A stretch of DNA of 21,557 nt, taken from assembly GCA_028456385.1 (NCBI GenBank), contig JALNQF010000575.1, positions 1 through 21,557 of the forward strand, given 5' to 3'. Position 1 is the first letter of the stretch, and the number at the start of each line of letters is the position of its first letter. Shown here one piece after another: positions 20,499-21,557 of the stretch. This stretch comes from Ophiosphaerella korrae. Its lineage: Eukaryota > Ascomycota > Dothideomycetes > Pleosporales > Phaeosphaeriaceae. The notes beneath the pieces are model-generated. The model ran no database searches, was not told the origin of the DNA, and saw only the letters and a list, made by a program, of their open reading frames with translations. A program made the translations under genes and the position numbers.

Positions 20499-20939
20499 TT
20501 AACGCTGTATATAGTAATAAGACCCTTAATAGCTCTTACTTTTACTTTACTTAGCTTTTTCTTTTACTTCTATATTAAACCCTCTATATAGGCCTACTTA
20601 TACTTTAGCTTTAAGCTCTCTATTACTCTCTTTATATAGCTAGAAAGCTTTTCTTTAAGTTACTATTATAGTAGCCTTTATAATAGGCGCCTCGCCTATA
20701 AAAGTACTTACTCCTAAATTAATTATTTGTATCTCTATCTAGTTTAGCAACTATTCTTTAGGCTACACACTTAGAAAAGCTAATCCTAGCGTAGTTATAC
20801 TACCTAAAATAGGTACTAGAGTTATACTTTTTTAGTCTAAGGTAGGAGCTATACTAACGCTAATTTTTTAGGCTATACTAACGCTAAAGGCTAGTTCTAT
20901 TACTAAAATAGATATTAAGTTGTCTATTACTAAAGATAT
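20499..20939 (-). pseudogene. Unrecognised coding remnant with charged C-terminus
   Basis: Minus-strand frame of 147 codons from ATA at 20939-20937 (possible former ATG) to TAA at 20501-20499, with about 7% TAA/TAG. The first half is hydrophobic (Leu/Ile/Val/Ser), the second a Lys/Glu-rich helix (K-E-S-N-R-E-L-K-A-K-V near 20628-20596, then E-V-K-E-K-A-K near 20565-20545), which could be a coiled coil. A plus-strand frame over 20701-21030 is also rather open, so strand assignment is not secure. No family recognised. Confidence 0.4.
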
Positions 20940-21557
20940 TATCGTAAACCTTCTAATAGACTACTATACCTACCTTATAATATACTTTAACGTAAACACT
21001 AAGTATCTATTAAGACTACAAGTCTAGATACGCCTAACTATACTCTATTCTTAGTAAGCGTAACCTTAGTACCCTTAATTGTGTAGATAACTAGCGTATA
21101 TTATCTTAATTCTAGTATATCTTAAATAAACTTTTTAACGCCTATATATTAAGCCTTTATAATATACTCTTTAATTATTTATATAAATAGGAGACGCTAA
21201 TACTATACTTTAATATTAAACACGCTCGCGAGCTATATAGTAAGGTAGTAAATAATACTAAGAATAACCTAACTATAACTATTATCTCTCTTTATATTAT
21301 AGGTATTAATAAGGTATAGATATAAAGCTTTATCTAGGAATAGAATAGTAAATAGCCTTCTTATTAGGAGTAGTATAATATACTTACTATAAACTCTCTA
21401 ACGCGTATTATTATATAACTATCTACTTATCTTATCTAGGTTTAGGGTATATACGCGCTCTTTACTAATACTAATTATTATAGTAGTAATATCCTAGGTT
21501 AAGTATTTTACTAGTAAGGGTAGTATATATAGTAGGCTTTTTATATAGATATATATT
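20940..21557. other. Terminal spacer, nothing supported
   Basis: About 0.6 kb at the right edge. Frames on the plus strand quickly fill with TAA/TAG after about 21030. No repeat, RNA gene or family motif seen. Confidence 0.45.

Larger units (their letters stand above)
1..21557. other. RIP-degenerated AT-rich island
   Basis: The whole window is depleted of CpA and TpG and saturated with TpA, while CpG is kept. TAA and TAG occur everywhere, but only one TGA was seen (about 2471) and no TGG. This is the expected end state of repeat-induced point mutation, the premeiotic C-to-T process of filamentous ascomycetes that acts on duplicated DNA and prefers CpA. Consequences visible in the recognisable genes are Gln and Trp codons turned into stops, ATG turned into ATA, Cys and His turned into Tyr, and Gly/Asp/Glu/Ala turned into Ser/Asn/Lys/Thr when the preceding codon ends in T. 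No base-count software was run; the statement rests on reading the sequence. Confidence 0.93.

Noticed and set aside
17740..20500. Long plus-strand frame with moderate stop density that looks like a large continuous protein
   Set aside because: Between 17782 and 19386 it is the antisense of the Fot1/pogo transposase, which is supported by ordered family motifs and inverted repeats. Low-stop antisense frames arise because codon bias is partly symmetric between strands.
1..21557. Conventional ATG-to-stop ORFs
   Set aside because: ATG is nearly absent and TAA/TAG saturate all frames because of RIP; any such ORF is short and uninformative here.
1..21557. CRISPR arrays, tRNA or rRNA genes, bacterial operons
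   Set aside because: No regular repeat-spacer array, cloverleaf or rRNA-like segment seen; the mutation signature and gene families are those of filamentous fungi.

Overview
The window is a very AT-rich island that looks like filamentous ascomycete (Pezizomycotina) DNA destroyed by repeat-induced point mutation (RIP). CpA and TpG are almost gone, TpA is hugely over-represented, and CpG survives (GCGC, CGCG and ACG are common). That is the CpA-directed C-to-T signature of RIP, not CpG deamination. By eye I find no TGG or CCA, one TGA and three TCA on the written strand. Residual CA/TG sits almost only in ACA/GCA (TGT/TGC). ATG start codons have nearly all become ATA, and every in-frame stop is TAA or TAG. 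Ordinary ORF calling is therefore meaningless here. Genes were recognised by reading TAA/TAG as former Gln or Trp, ATA as possible Met, and Asn/Lys/Ser/Thr/Ile after a T-ending codon as possible Asp/Glu/Gly/Ala/Val. I then looked for family motifs and for frames with a reduced TAA/TAG rate (about 4-8%, against roughly 10-15% in frames that do not look coding).

Layout. 1-1614 (+): C-terminal part of an unrecognised basic protein ending in an NLS-like cluster. 1615-3961: spacer with a nested hairpin and a (TAG)8 microsatellite. 3962-4624 (+): weak coding remnant. 4632-6206 (+): DUF7924-family protein. 7069-6205 (-): NOD-like receptor (fungal STAND N-terminal domain plus start of NACHT), convergent with DUF7924 and truncated at the junction. 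8539-7826 (-): 2EXR/F-box-like protein. 9361-14513: a run of unrecognised coding remnants on both strands. 14514-16020: spacer with a 28-bp tandem repeat. 16021-16764 (+): another unrecognised remnant. 17674-19451: complete Fot1/pogo-type DNA transposon with terminal inverted repeats and a 535-codon transposase on the minus strand, frame intact from end to end. 19455-21557: spacer and two further minus-strand remnants.

Nothing here is likely to make a functional protein. The named genes belong to families that are typically multicopy and lineage-expanded in ascomycetes (NLRs, DUF7924, 2EXR, Fot1). That fits a mechanism that hits duplicated DNA. The window reads as a graveyard of duplicated host genes with one transposon, not a purely transposon-made AT isochore. 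I did not find a new functional system. The most informative signals are the mutation context, the transposon preserved in frame, and the RIP of non-transposon immune-type genes.
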